Below are positions 28,801 to 36,446 of a DNA stretch of 64,000 bases, in pieces. The notes under the pieces are model-generated. The model was not told the DNA's origin. It did not search any database and worked only from the letters and a program-made list of their open reading frames with translations. Positions within the stretch are counted from its first letter, which is position 1, and every line of letters starts with the position of its first letter. The stretch covers positions 1 through 64,000 of the forward strand of contig MNXP01000023.1 of assembly GCA_001872625.1 (NCBI GenBank), given 5' to 3'. The DNA comes from Bacteroidetes bacterium CG2_30_33_31 (GTDB taxonomy: Bacteria > Bacteroidota > Bacteroidia > Bacteroidales > UBA1556). The translations under genes were made by a program, and so were the position numbers.

Positions 28801-29374
28801 TTTGGTTCTTGATACCGAAGTTTACTCAAATACTGGCGGTCAAGCTTCAAAATCTTCCACAACAGGACAAGTTGCAAAATTTGCTTCCACTGGCCGTCAT
28901 ACTCGAAAAAAATCTTTGTCGGCAATTGCAATGACTTATGGTTATGTTTATGTAGCTCAAGTTTCAATAGGAGCAAGTCAATCGCAGTTCTTTAAAGCTT
29001 TGAAAGAAGCTGAGGCATACGACGGACCTTCAATAATTATTGCATATTCTCCTTGTATAGCGCATGGTTTGCGCAATGGAATGAATCATGCCGATGATGA
29101 AGAGAGATTTGCAGTTCAATCGGGTTACTGGCAAACATTCCGCTACAATCCAATGCTCGAGAAAGAAGGGAAAAATCCTATGGTTATGGATATGAAAGAA
29201 CCTGACTGGGATCAATTTCAAAAATTTCTTGATAATGAAGTTAGATTTGCTTCACTCAAAAAAGCATATCCTGAGCGGTCTGAAGAGCTTCAAAAGCTTG
29301 CGTTAAACGATGCTAAATGGAGATATTACCACCTCAAACAAATGTCGGAGATGAATCCAATAGTAATGGATTAA
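25835..29374 (+). CDS. nifJ: Pyruvate:ferredoxin (flavodoxin) oxidoreductase
   Basis: A 1179-residue single-chain oxidoreductase converting pyruvate and CoA to acetyl-CoA and CO2 with reduction of ferredoxin or flavodoxin. Domain I has YPITPSSDMAEYVDQWS with the pyruvate/TPP pocket residues; a gamma domain follows. Two 4Fe-4S clusters are held by C691, C694, C697, C701 and C746, C749, C752, C756. The TPP domain VI has GGDGWAYDIGFGGLD and VYSNTGGQAS for the Mg-TPP site. Length is normal for this enzyme. It shows an organism that ferments or lives anaerobically at least part-time. It is transcribed alone, with a strong terminator after it. Confidence 0.97.
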   Translation: MYKKKKFITCEGNYAAAHIAYMFSEVAAIYPITPSSDMAEYVDQWSANGRKNIFGNTVHLAEMQSEAGAAGAVHGSLQAGALTTTFTASQGLLLMIPNMYKISGELLPAVFHVSARALAAQALSIFGDHSDVMSTRQSGFAMLVTCSAQEIMDIAAIAHLAAIKTRVPFLHFFDGFRTSHEIMKVEAMDQDEISKLLDMDAVKRFKDKALNPENPVTRGTAQNPDIYFQSREAVNSFYEGIPDVVENYMQEIQKITGREYHPFSYYGAPDAEYLIVAMGSVTHTIMEVIDYENAKGKKYGVISVHLYRPFSEKYFMKVFPKSVKKIAVLDRTKELGANGEPLYLDVRDLFYDKDIQPEIFGGRYGLSSKDTTPSMIISVFQNIELKTPKNHFTVGIVDDVTFHSLPILPDVSVSKKGTFEAKFYGLGADGTVGANKNSIKIIGNNTDKYAQAYFAYDSKKSGGFTTSHLRFGDVPIDSHYLVIQPDFVACHVPVYLEKYDMFKGLKDGGSFLLNSLWDAEETKNRLPNSVKKYMAEHKINFYIINATEIAKQIGLGNRTNTIMQSAFFKVSQVIPYVLAVSEMKAAIVKSYGRKGENIIQMNNAAVDHGADVQKVEVPIEWAQLEIIDTQTTRDVPDFIKNVVDVINAQKGDDLPVSTFLGIEDGTFPAGTAAYEKRGVAIDVPEWTGESCTQCNQCAFACPHACIRPFLITDEEAANAPVGTDMVQGKGPIKDYQYRISVSVLDCTGCGICVDVCPSVPKSLAMIPLGEKLDEVDRWNYMNDVVGYKDKVVDKFKNTKNSQFSQPLFEFSGACAGCGETAYTKAATQLFGERMIIANATGCSSIYGGTAPSTPYCANNESGKGPAWANSLFEDNAEYGYGMAIAVRKIRDGLKIKMLEAMQSEVSPDTKQAMQEWIDNMEDSVKSEEATEKLLPLLANEKSTIAQHILDIKQYLIKKSIWIIGGDGWAYDIGFGGLDHVIASGENVNILVLDTEVYSNTGGQASKSSTTGQVAKFASTGRHTRKKSLSAIAMTYGYVYVAQVSIGASQSQFFKALKEAEAYDGPSIIIAYSPCIAHGLRNGMNHADDEERFAVQSGYWQTFRYNPMLEKEGKNPMVMDMKEPDWDQFQKFLDNEVRFASLKKAYPERSEELQKLALNDAKWRYYHLKQMSEMNPIVMD

Positions 29375-29390
29375 ATTAAAAATTAATATT

Positions 29391-29421
29391 AACCGCCGAA
29401 ATTTTTTCGGCGGTTTTTTTT
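29391..29421 (+). terminator. Intrinsic terminator after nifJ
   Basis: A 10-bp stem AACCGCCGAA / TTCGGCGGTT (29391-29400 with 29406-29415), five-base loop, T-run. Confidence 0.92.
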
Positions 29422-29422
29422 A

Positions 29423-29430
29423 TAACTTTG
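29423..29430 (+). promoter_or_regulatory. -7 box of the serine hydrolase gene
   Basis: TAACTTTG directly after the nifJ terminator, 25 bases before the ATG at 29456. Confidence 0.5.
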
Positions 29431-29455
29431 CTTAAACAAACTAAATCAATTTATT

Positions 29456-30796
29456 ATGAAAAAGATTCTATGGATTATTGTTGTAATAGTTGTGCTTGGC
29501 GTAGGCATTGGCTTTAAATATCTCATCGATAGAGCACCAATTTTTACAGGTTATGCTGCCAAAGAGGTTGCCTCAGCTTTATTTATTGATCATCGTGATT
29601 TTAAAAGTGTTAAAGAAAATGATATTAATTTTTCACTAATTCCTTTATCTTCAATAAGAATTGATACTGTTGAAAAGGCGGTTTATACAAGTTTTTTGGG
29701 TTTTGCAAAGCAAAAAGCTGTATATAGAGAAGGTTTGGGTTGTGCTTTAATTGCTGATGGAAGCGAAGATTATGCTCTCTCAATGAAATCTTTGGTGAAA
29801 CCAATTCCGATTGAATCCAGCAATATTTATTGGCCTTATGGTGATAAATTGCGTAATAATGTGGTAAAAAAAGTCAATATCAAGAAATTGAGCGCAGCAA
29901 TAGATTCCGCATTTAACCAAGGAAAAACTAGGGCAGTAATAGTATTATACGACACCTTAATGCTATTTGAAAAATATGCTGATGGATTTAATAAGGACAG
30001 TAGAATTTTAGGATGGTCGATGGCAAAATCTATTACCAGTGCATTAGTTGGAACATTAGTAAAATCTGGCAAGTTGGACATAAATAGTAAAGCAGCTGTG
30101 GCTGAGTGGAGAAATGATAAAAGGAAAAATATCACTTTACGGAGTCTATTAAATATGTCGAGCGGGCTGAAATGGGTCGAAGACTATGGCGATATTTCTG
30201 ATGCAACAGTTATGTTGTACCAAAAAGCTGATGTAGGGAAATATGCGATTTCAAGTCCAAGCATTTATCCGCCAGATTCAGTTTGGTATTATTCTTCGGG
30301 TTCTCCAAATATTATTTCACTCATCATACGGCGAACAATAAATAATGACCAAGTTTATTGGAATTATCCAAGGAATGCTCTGTTTAATAAAATTGGAATG
30401 AGAAGCGCTATCATGGAGACTGATGCTTCTGGAACTTTTGTGGCATCTTCATATATTCAAGCTACGCCACGAGATTATGCACGCTTTGGGTTATTATATT
30501 TAAATAATGGAATTTGGGGAAAGGATACAATTTTGCCAAAAGGCTGGGTGGATTTTACTAGAAAAGAAGCACCAAATTCTGGCGGCGAATATGGTGCGGA
30601 ATTTTGGTTAAATAAGTCGGGTAAAGAATTGCCTGATGCTCCAAAGGATATCTATTACTGTGACGGTTTCAATGGTCAAAGAATTTATATTGTACCTTCA
30701 AAACATTTGGTAATAGTGCGCATGGGACTTTCTAAACATGGCGAATTTGACTATAACAGATTTGTAAAATTAATATTGGATGCTATAGAAGATTGA
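29456..30796 (+). CDS. Serine hydrolase, class C beta-lactamase family
   Basis: A 446-residue protein with a single N-terminal hydrophobic anchor (about residues 4-23) and a beta-lactamase/transpeptidase-like domain. The nucleophile motif S-x-x-K is SMAK in GWSMAKSITSALVG, and the second motif is probably YSSGS in place of Y-x-N. It most likely acts in the periplasm on peptides or esters; members include esterases and D-aminopeptidases, and drug hydrolysis is not implied. It is alone between the nifJ terminator and convergent cyclo-ligase gene. Substrate unknown. Confidence 0.85.
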   Translation: MKKILWIIVVIVVLGVGIGFKYLIDRAPIFTGYAAKEVASALFIDHRDFKSVKENDINFSLIPLSSIRIDTVEKAVYTSFLGFAKQKAVYREGLGCALIADGSEDYALSMKSLVKPIPIESSNIYWPYGDKLRNNVVKKVNIKKLSAAIDSAFNQGKTRAVIVLYDTLMLFEKYADGFNKDSRILGWSMAKSITSALVGTLVKSGKLDINSKAAVAEWRNDKRKNITLRSLLNMSSGLKWVEDYGDISDATVMLYQKADVGKYAISSPSIYPPDSVWYYSSGSPNIISLIIRRTINNDQVYWNYPRNALFNKIGMRSAIMETDASGTFVASSYIQATPRDYARFGLLYLNNGIWGKDTILPKGWVDFTRKEAPNSGGEYGAEFWLNKSGKELPDAPKDIYYCDGFNGQRIYIVPSKHLVIVRMGLSKHGEFDYNRFVKLILDAIED

Positions 30797-30839
30797 GATT
30801 GATTTGATGATTTGTAATAATTTAGCAATTTTGGGGCTT

Positions 30840-31385
30840 TCATTTAATCACAACTTCTTCAGAAATTACTAAATCCATTTTTATATCAAAATTCTCAGTA
30901 GGCACTTTATCGACTATTTGAAAGTCGAAACATATTCCAGCTTTTGTAAAATTATTTCTTTCTAATAGTTTGTCGTAGTAGCCTTTACCTCTTCCAATGC
31001 GGTTCTTTTGATAGTCGAATGCTTGACCAGGAACTATTATTAAATCAATTTCATGTAGGTTTTCATAAGTATCGCCAGCAGGTTGAAATATGCCAAATCT
31101 GCTTTCCATAAACATATTTTCTATTCCAGTAAATTTTTTGATTTCAAGAATATCATTTTGAATTACAGGTAAAAGTATGGTTTTTTGAGTATGCCACTTT
31201 TGAATGAACTCATGTGTATTTACCTCATCAGCCATCGACCAAAAAAGCATGACAACTTTAGACTCTGTGAAACATAATTCTTTCTCTACATTCTTAAAGA
31301 TCTGCTTAGATTTAACATTTAAATCTTCGATAGTATAATTTCTTCCAAGAATTTTGATGTGATTCCTAAGTTCTTTCTTATTCAT
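30840..31385 (-). CDS. 5-formyltetrahydrofolate cyclo-ligase
   Basis: A 181-residue folate enzyme making 5,10-methenyl-THF from 5-formyl-THF and ATP. The C-terminal nucleotide-binding motif is present as RIGRGKGYYDKLLER, and VPGQAFDYQKN precedes it. Length is usual. Its -7 box (31390-31397) sits four bases before the ATG. SppA ends about 25 bases past this gene's promoter on the same strand direction, so the order is sppA then cyclo-ligase with an internal promoter for the latter. It joins folK and pabB in the folate theme of the window. Confidence 0.92.
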   Translation of the reverse strand: MNKKELRNHIKILGRNYTIEDLNVKSKQIFKNVEKELCFTESKVVMLFWSMADEVNTHEFIQKWHTQKTILLPVIQNDILEIKKFTGIENMFMESRFGIFQPAGDTYENLHEIDLIIVPGQAFDYQKNRIGRGKGYYDKLLERNNFTKAGICFDFQIVDKVPTENFDIKMDLVISEEVVIK

Positions 31386-31389
31386 CAGC

Positions 31390-31397
31390 CAAAGATA
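31390..31397 (-). promoter_or_regulatory. -7 box of the cyclo-ligase gene, four bases before its start
   Basis: On the minus strand TATCTTTG then GCTG then ATG; same box and spacing as tilS. Confidence 0.55.
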
Positions 31398-31410
31398 AAA
31401 TTATAAAATA

Positions 31411-33174
31411 TTATTGAATATCAATTATGTAAGGAATTCGTGCTTGATAATTATCTTTTTGATCGATAGTTTTAAGGTAATTGATATATTGCCCATACAC
31501 GCCAAAATTATTTTTCAGATATAATATTGCCGAAGTTTGACTATTTAAATTTCTTAAAATCTCTTCAATTATAGTCTTTTGTTTTGGTAATTCTGTAATT
31601 CTATAATTTTCAAGTTTGGCTAATTTTGCAGCCATTGCTATTGCATTATCAATATTTCCTAACTCATCAACTAATCCCAGCTTTTTGGCATCTGTTCCAC
31701 TCCAAACCCTTCCTTGCGCCATACTATCAACAATATTCTTAGACAAATTTCTTCCATCAGCTACATGACCAATAAAAGTATTGTAAATGTGATCTATAGC
31801 ATTGCGTATTGTTTCAGTTTGAAATTCAGATAATGGTTTAACTATGGAAGACATGTCAGCATTTTCGCCAGTTTTTACACCATCGAAAGTTATTCCCAAC
31901 TTATTATTCACAAAATTCTTGATGTTAGGAATCATACCAAATACACCGATAGAACCAGTTATAGTATTGGGTTGAGCAAAGATTTTATTTGCCATGCAAG
32001 ATATGTAATAACCTCCAGATGCTGCATAATCACCCATTGAAATTACTACTGGTTTTACTGCTTTGGCAAGAATAAGTTCATGATAAATTATTTCGGAGGC
32101 AAGAGCACTTCCTCCAGGGCTGTTAACTCTTAGTACAATAGCTTTTATACTGATGTCTTTTCGCGCATCGCTAATGGCAGCTGCCAAACGGTCACTACCT
32201 ATAGTTTCATCATCGCCTTCGCCCGAAACTATTTCGCCTGATGCATAAATTAATGCAATTTTATTCTTAGATTTCCTGTTTTGTATTTTTAATGTTTGTT
32301 GATATTCGCCAATATTTATAAAAGTTAGCTCTTTATTTTTAGGCGTTTTGGTTAAAATTTTTAATTCTTCATTTACTTCATTCAAATATTTAAGGCCATC
32401 CACAATACCGTTTTTGAATGCTGCATCGGTATCATAAGTTGTTAAATTATCTGCAATTTGTTGAAGCTTTTTTACACTGATATTCCTGCTTTTCGAAATA
32501 TTCGTTAGCATATTTTCCCATAACGAACTTAAAAATACAGAAGTCTGTTCTTTGTTTGCTTCACTCATGCGGTCTAAAATGAATGGTTCAACGGCAGATT
32601 TAAATTTATTTCCAGGGCCTCTTATTATTTGCATCTGAATATCCAATTTATCCAGGGCATTTTTAAAGAATGCAATCTGTGCATAAAGTCCTTTAAAATC
32701 AATTATTCCCATTGGGTTAATATAAATTTTATCGGAGACAGAGGCTACATAATATGCTTTTTGACTGTAGTTTTCGGCATAAGAAATAATAAATTTTCCT
32801 GACTTTTTGAAATCTAATAATGCATTTCTTATTTCTTCTAAAGTGGCTAATCCTCCTCCAGCGATAATTCCAGCATCAAGATAAATTCCTTTGATATTTG
32901 GATCCTCTTTAGCTTGTTTGATGCTCGCCAAAACAGAGTTCAGTCCTTGAATATAATTATTATCTCCCAAACCAAATTCGCTTAATGGATTTATTGGTTC
33001 ACGTTCGGTTATTGGCTTTGAAAGACTTATTTTTAAGATAGAATTGCTTTTGACGGTTACTGGTTCTTTTTCAGATACCGATAGAGCTATGCCTAAGAAT
33101 AAAAAGAAAATAATTGCTAAAGTAATGAAAGTGCCTAAAACTGAGGCAAAAGTGTATTTGAAAAAGCTTTTCAT
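31411..33174 (-). CDS. sppA: Signal peptide peptidase SppA, 67-kDa type
   Basis: A 587-residue membrane protease that clears cut signal peptides. One N-terminal membrane segment (about residues 11-33) is followed by two tandem S49 domains. The catalytic lysine K192 is in the first domain (NKFKSAVEPF) and the serine S386 in the second (DYAASGGYY), as in the E. coli long form. NSPGGSALASE at 351-361 marks the oxyanion side. Length is normal. It should act in the periplasm on the inner membrane face. The promoter at 33218-33225 leaves a 43-base leader. Confidence 0.95.
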   Translation of the reverse strand: MKSFFKYTFASVLGTFITLAIIFFLFLGIALSVSEKEPVTVKSNSILKISLSKPITEREPINPLSEFGLGDNNYIQGLNSVLASIKQAKEDPNIKGIYLDAGIIAGGGLATLEEIRNALLDFKKSGKFIISYAENYSQKAYYVASVSDKIYINPMGIIDFKGLYAQIAFFKNALDKLDIQMQIIRGPGNKFKSAVEPFILDRMSEANKEQTSVFLSSLWENMLTNISKSRNISVKKLQQIADNLTTYDTDAAFKNGIVDGLKYLNEVNEELKILTKTPKNKELTFINIGEYQQTLKIQNRKSKNKIALIYASGEIVSGEGDDETIGSDRLAAAISDARKDISIKAIVLRVNSPGGSALASEIIYHELILAKAVKPVVISMGDYAASGGYYISCMANKIFAQPNTITGSIGVFGMIPNIKNFVNNKLGITFDGVKTGENADMSSIVKPLSEFQTETIRNAIDHIYNTFIGHVADGRNLSKNIVDSMAQGRVWSGTDAKKLGLVDELGNIDNAIAMAAKLAKLENYRITELPKQKTIIEEILRNLNSQTSAILYLKNNFGVYGQYINYLKTIDQKDNYQARIPYIIDIQ

Positions 33175-33217
33175 AATATCATGTTTTTAGGTTGTAAAAG
33201 AGAAAAAATTTAATTTT

Positions 33218-33225
33218 CAAAATTA
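33218..33225 (-). promoter_or_regulatory. -7 box of sppA
   Basis: TAATTTTG on the minus strand, 43 bases before the ATG at 33174. Confidence 0.45.
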
Positions 33226-33379
33226 TGTAAATTATGATTGTTATTTTATAGATTTTTCTTGGCTATTTCTGAATGTTTATTTGCCTAAAAACAAGTATAA
33301 ATAATGTCTTTAGGTGCTTATCACTTATAATAATTTATTGCATTATTTTATTAAACTTTTTATTATTTAGATTAAATAT

Positions 33380-33387
33380 TACTTTTG
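33380..33387 (+). promoter_or_regulatory. -7 box of folK
   Basis: TACTTTTG, 17 bases before the ATG at 33405. Confidence 0.5.
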
Positions 33388-33404
33388 TACACTATTAAAA
33401 CATT

Positions 33405-33890
33405 ATGAATACAATAGTTTTATTGTTGGGAGGTAATTTAGGAAATAAACTTGAAAATTTGTCTAAAGCTCGGTTGATGATTGAAAATATGTTGGGAAGG
33501 GTAATCCAAAAATCCTCTATTTATGGCTCTGAACCTTGGGGTTTTATTAGCACAGAAATTTTTTTTAATCAGGTAATTGTTATAGAAAGTGAATTAAACC
33601 CTTTTGAAACTATTAATAAGTTGCAGAATATTGAAGACATATTGGGACGAATAAGGGATTCTAACAAATGGATTTCGCGCACAATGGATATAGATATTTT
33701 ATTCTTTAATTCCGAAATTATTAATAATGATAAGCTGACAATACCTCATAAGTTGATGCAAGACAGAAGGTTTGTTTTATTTCCATTGCACGAAATAATG
33801 AAAGATTTTATTCATCCAGTTATTCAAAAGTCAATAGGAGAACTATTGGAAATTTGTAACGATAAAGGAAAAATTACATTTATACAGTGA
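33405..33890 (+). CDS. folK: 6-hydroxymethyl-7,8-dihydropterin pyrophosphokinase
   Basis: A 161-residue folate enzyme that moves pyrophosphate from ATP to hydroxymethyl-dihydropterin. LLLGGNLGNKLENLSKA is the N-terminal motif, and the signature WISRTMDIDILFFNSE carries the two metal-binding Asp residues. PHKLMQDRRFVLFPLHEI follows, as in the family. The stop codon overlaps the GTG start of the kinase gene by 4 bases, so they are coupled. Confidence 0.95.
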   Translation: MNTIVLLLGGNLGNKLENLSKARLMIENMLGRVIQKSSIYGSEPWGFISTEIFFNQVIVIESELNPFETINKLQNIEDILGRIRDSNKWISRTMDIDILFFNSEIINNDKLTIPHKLMQDRRFVLFPLHEIMKDFIHPVIQKSIGELLEICNDKGKITFIQ

Positions 33891-34528
33891 AAGATTATCC
33901 ATATAAATATATATCTATAGAAGGAAATATTGGAGCTGGCAAAACTTCTCTGGTAAATTTACTCGCCAATGATTGCGATGCCAAAATGATTCTTGAGGAA
34001 TTTGAAGATAATTCTTTTTTACCAAAATTTTATAGTGAGCCTGAAAGATATGCTTTCCCTTTGGAACTTTCATTTTTAGCTCAACGATTTCAGCAGCTAA
34101 AAGATTCTATTTCAAACCGTGATTTATTTAAATCGTTTACAATTTCGGATTATATAGTTTCGAAATCATTAATCTTTGCACGTAAAACTTTACAAGAAGA
34201 TGAATATGTATTATATCAAAAACTTTTTGAGATAATTCATCTTAGCATTCCAAAGCCAGATTTATTTGTTTATTTGCATGTGAATATTAAGAATCTTCAA
34301 GAGAATATTAAAAAAAGAGGAAGAGATTATGAACTTGCAATTTCTGATGATTATTTGCAATCGATACAAGAAAGTTATTTTGATTTTATTAGGCAGCAAT
34401 CAAATTTGCGAATATTAATTATAGATACAAATTTTTTAGATTTTGTGAATAGGAGAGAAGATTATTTTCGAATCAAAGAAATTATTATGCAAGATTATGA
34501 TATAGGTATTCATAGAGTTACACTGTGA
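33887..34528 (+). CDS. Deoxynucleoside kinase
   Basis: A 213-residue member of the dNK/thymidine kinase 2-type family that phosphorylates deoxynucleosides in nucleotide salvage. The P-loop G13-NIGAGKT-20 is intact, followed by PERYAFPLELSFLAQRFQQ and the lid-side KKRGRDYE. The start is GTG within the folK stop (GTGA), which fits coupled translation; the residues following are typical of this family start. The base preference (deoxyadenosine/deoxyguanosine versus pyrimidine) is not determined. Confidence 0.88.
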   Translation: MKDYPYKYISIEGNIGAGKTSLVNLLANDCDAKMILEEFEDNSFLPKFYSEPERYAFPLELSFLAQRFQQLKDSISNRDLFKSFTISDYIVSKSLIFARKTLQEDEYVLYQKLFEIIHLSIPKPDLFVYLHVNIKNLQENIKKRGRDYELAISDDYLQSIQESYFDFIRQQSNLRILIIDTNFLDFVNRREDYFRIKEIIMQDYDIGIHRVTL

Positions 34529-34531
34529 AAC

Positions 34532-34563
34532 AAAAAAAGGAGACTAATTTAGTCTCCTTTTTT
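34532..34563. terminator. Bidirectional terminator between the kinase and TPR lipoprotein genes
   Basis: A perfect stem GGAGACT/AGTCTCC (34539-34545 with 34551-34557) with A-run on the left and T-run on the right, so it can end both convergent transcripts. Confidence 0.92.
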
Positions 34564-34583
34564 GTTTAATGTCTTTCGAAATA

Positions 34584-36284
34584 TTATTTTACAATAGCTT
34601 GAAATTCAGATTTATCTTTAAAATTGAAAAATTCAAGGTCTTTTGTAGCTTCTTCTTTATAAGCAGGAACTGCGTCAACAGCTTTTTTAAGATTATCATA
34701 AAGCATATTTGAATTGTTGGTACGAGCGCCAATTACAGCATATAAATAATAAACTTCAGCTGATTTTTCAGCACAGTCGAGTGTTTTTGATGCTTCAGCA
34801 GCGTTGCCATTGGCTAATTGAGAAAGAGCTAAGTTATAATCGCATTTTTTGCTTGAGAAAGCAGATTGAGCGCCAGCATAATCTCCATTGATCATCTTTA
34901 TTACACCCATGTTGTAACTAACATTAACTCCTTGTGCAGAAGCATCTTTATAATAATTTTCAGCTGCTTTATAATCTTTTTTCCAAGCGGAGATAACGCC
35001 TAAATTATTAGAAACCAAACCATTATTAGGATTAAGTTCATTAGCTTTTCCAAGTGAGGTTGCTGCATCATCAATGTTGCCTGATTTGATATTTACAGCT
35101 GCGAGATTATTCCATGCTCTCCAGTCATTTGGAAATAATTGAGTTGTCGTTGTATAAATTGCTCTTTGATTATTAATATCAGAAGTAAGAGTAGCTGCAT
35201 AAAGTAATTCGTTATTTTTTAAAGTATCAGCATTTGAAATCGCATAAGCAGCAATTTGTTCGTCGGTAAATTTTGGCTCAAAACAAGTTACTGTAATTTC
35301 TGAACGGCGAAGAACAGACAACATATTTTCAACATCCTGATAAATTACAGTCATATTGCGAATTTGTTGTTCTCTTTGTTCTCTTGTATTTTGGGATTTA
35401 ATTACATTAGCAATTTTATCTTTTTCAGTAATATTTGATGCCTGTAATGCTTTCATAAAACCGTCAAAGTCAGCACCTTTAGCGTTAACAGTATATTGAG
35501 GTTCATTAGAAGCATCAACATTTTTAGATTTATTCATAGCTTTTAAGTCAGTTACAAATGCTATTTTGCCAGTAGCCCCACGTTCCTCAGAGAGTTGTTG
35601 ATTGGCTGTTAGCTCACCTTCTGGAGAAGCCCATGCGTCAATGTTGATACCTTTGATTTTCCATCCTAAGGCAACAAAACTTTTTAATGTGGAATAAGCA
35701 TCGGCATTAGTTTTATTAAGTTTTAATTTCCAATCAAGTTTTGATTCATTGTAAGCAAAATAAATGTTTGCACTTTTTGAAGCATAAGTTTCTTTTTGAT
35801 ATTCATCGGCAGCTATTTGAACATTTTCGCCTCTGCCAACTCTTGTGCTTGTAATAATAATTCCATTTGCAAGCTTAACATCGTCAAGAGTAATCTCTTT
35901 ACTTCCTTTTTTAATTTTAATTTTAACCCATAATTCAGAAACTTGCATTTCTGGAATATATTGAAAATTATCAGTATAAGTAATTGAACCACCTGTTTTG
36001 GTTGCTATTACTGTACCTTCACCTAAAGCTGCTTCACCCTTAAGAGTCAATGGTTTTAGGTTTAAACTACCGCCGTTGTATTTTAAAAATGGTTGAAATT
36101 CTACAATGGCTTTTTTGTGAAATGATTTGGCTGGAATAGTGCCAGAGACTTTCACATTAACAGTTCCTCCATTATTTACAAGTGGGTTGGGGTCAACTTG
36201 ATAAGAGTCAGGCAATTTTGTAGATACGCAGCTCGAAATTACTACTGCCATTACTATTGCCAATAAAGTTTTAAAGTTTCTCAT
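34584..36284 (-). CDS. TPR lipoprotein with an OmpA-like segment
   Basis: A 566-residue lipoprotein; the lipobox ends at C19 (VVISSC). After an immunoglobulin-like N-terminal part, residues ~210-240 contain INIDAWASPEGELTANQQLS, which matches the OmpA-type peptidoglycan-binding motif (SPEG...N..LS). Then TPR-like helices run from about residue 380 to the end (YKAAENYYKDASAQGV). It likely sits on the outer membrane inner or outer face, holding to peptidoglycan or partners. It is transcribed alone from a box at 36318-36325. No exact function is known for this architecture. Confidence 0.75.
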   Translation of the reverse strand: MRNFKTLLAIVMAVVISSCVSTKLPDSYQVDPNPLVNNGGTVNVKVSGTIPAKSFHKKAIVEFQPFLKYNGGSLNLKPLTLKGEAALGEGTVIATKTGGSITYTDNFQYIPEMQVSELWVKIKIKKGSKEITLDDVKLANGIIITSTRVGRGENVQIAADEYQKETYASKSANIYFAYNESKLDWKLKLNKTNADAYSTLKSFVALGWKIKGINIDAWASPEGELTANQQLSEERGATGKIAFVTDLKAMNKSKNVDASNEPQYTVNAKGADFDGFMKALQASNITEKDKIANVIKSQNTREQREQQIRNMTVIYQDVENMLSVLRRSEITVTCFEPKFTDEQIAAYAISNADTLKNNELLYAATLTSDINNQRAIYTTTTQLFPNDWRAWNNLAAVNIKSGNIDDAATSLGKANELNPNNGLVSNNLGVISAWKKDYKAAENYYKDASAQGVNVSYNMGVIKMINGDYAGAQSAFSSKKCDYNLALSQLANGNAAEASKTLDCAEKSAEVYYLYAVIGARTNNSNMLYDNLKKAVDAVPAYKEEATKDLEFFNFKDKSEFQAIVK

Positions 36285-36317
36285 GATTGATAGTTTAATA
36301 TTATTTCAAATAATTTG

Positions 36318-36325
36318 CAAATATA
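36318..36325 (-). promoter_or_regulatory. -7 box of the TPR lipoprotein gene
   Basis: TATATTTG on the minus strand, 33 bases before the ATG at 36284. Confidence 0.5.
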
Positions 36326-36446
36326 AAAATTGTTGGTTAATAAAAAATAAAAATATACTAAATACTAATACTCTCAACATAAATTATTTAAATGTTGACT
36401 CTATAGAAGAAAAGCCATAATTGCTTATTAATTTTCTGAGTTTTTA

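Noticed and set aside
29456-30796. Possible antibiotic resistance beta-lactamase
   Set aside because: The S-x-x-K motif belongs to a broad serine hydrolase family, and the second motif is not typical of true class C enzymes. Nothing in the context points to drug resistance.
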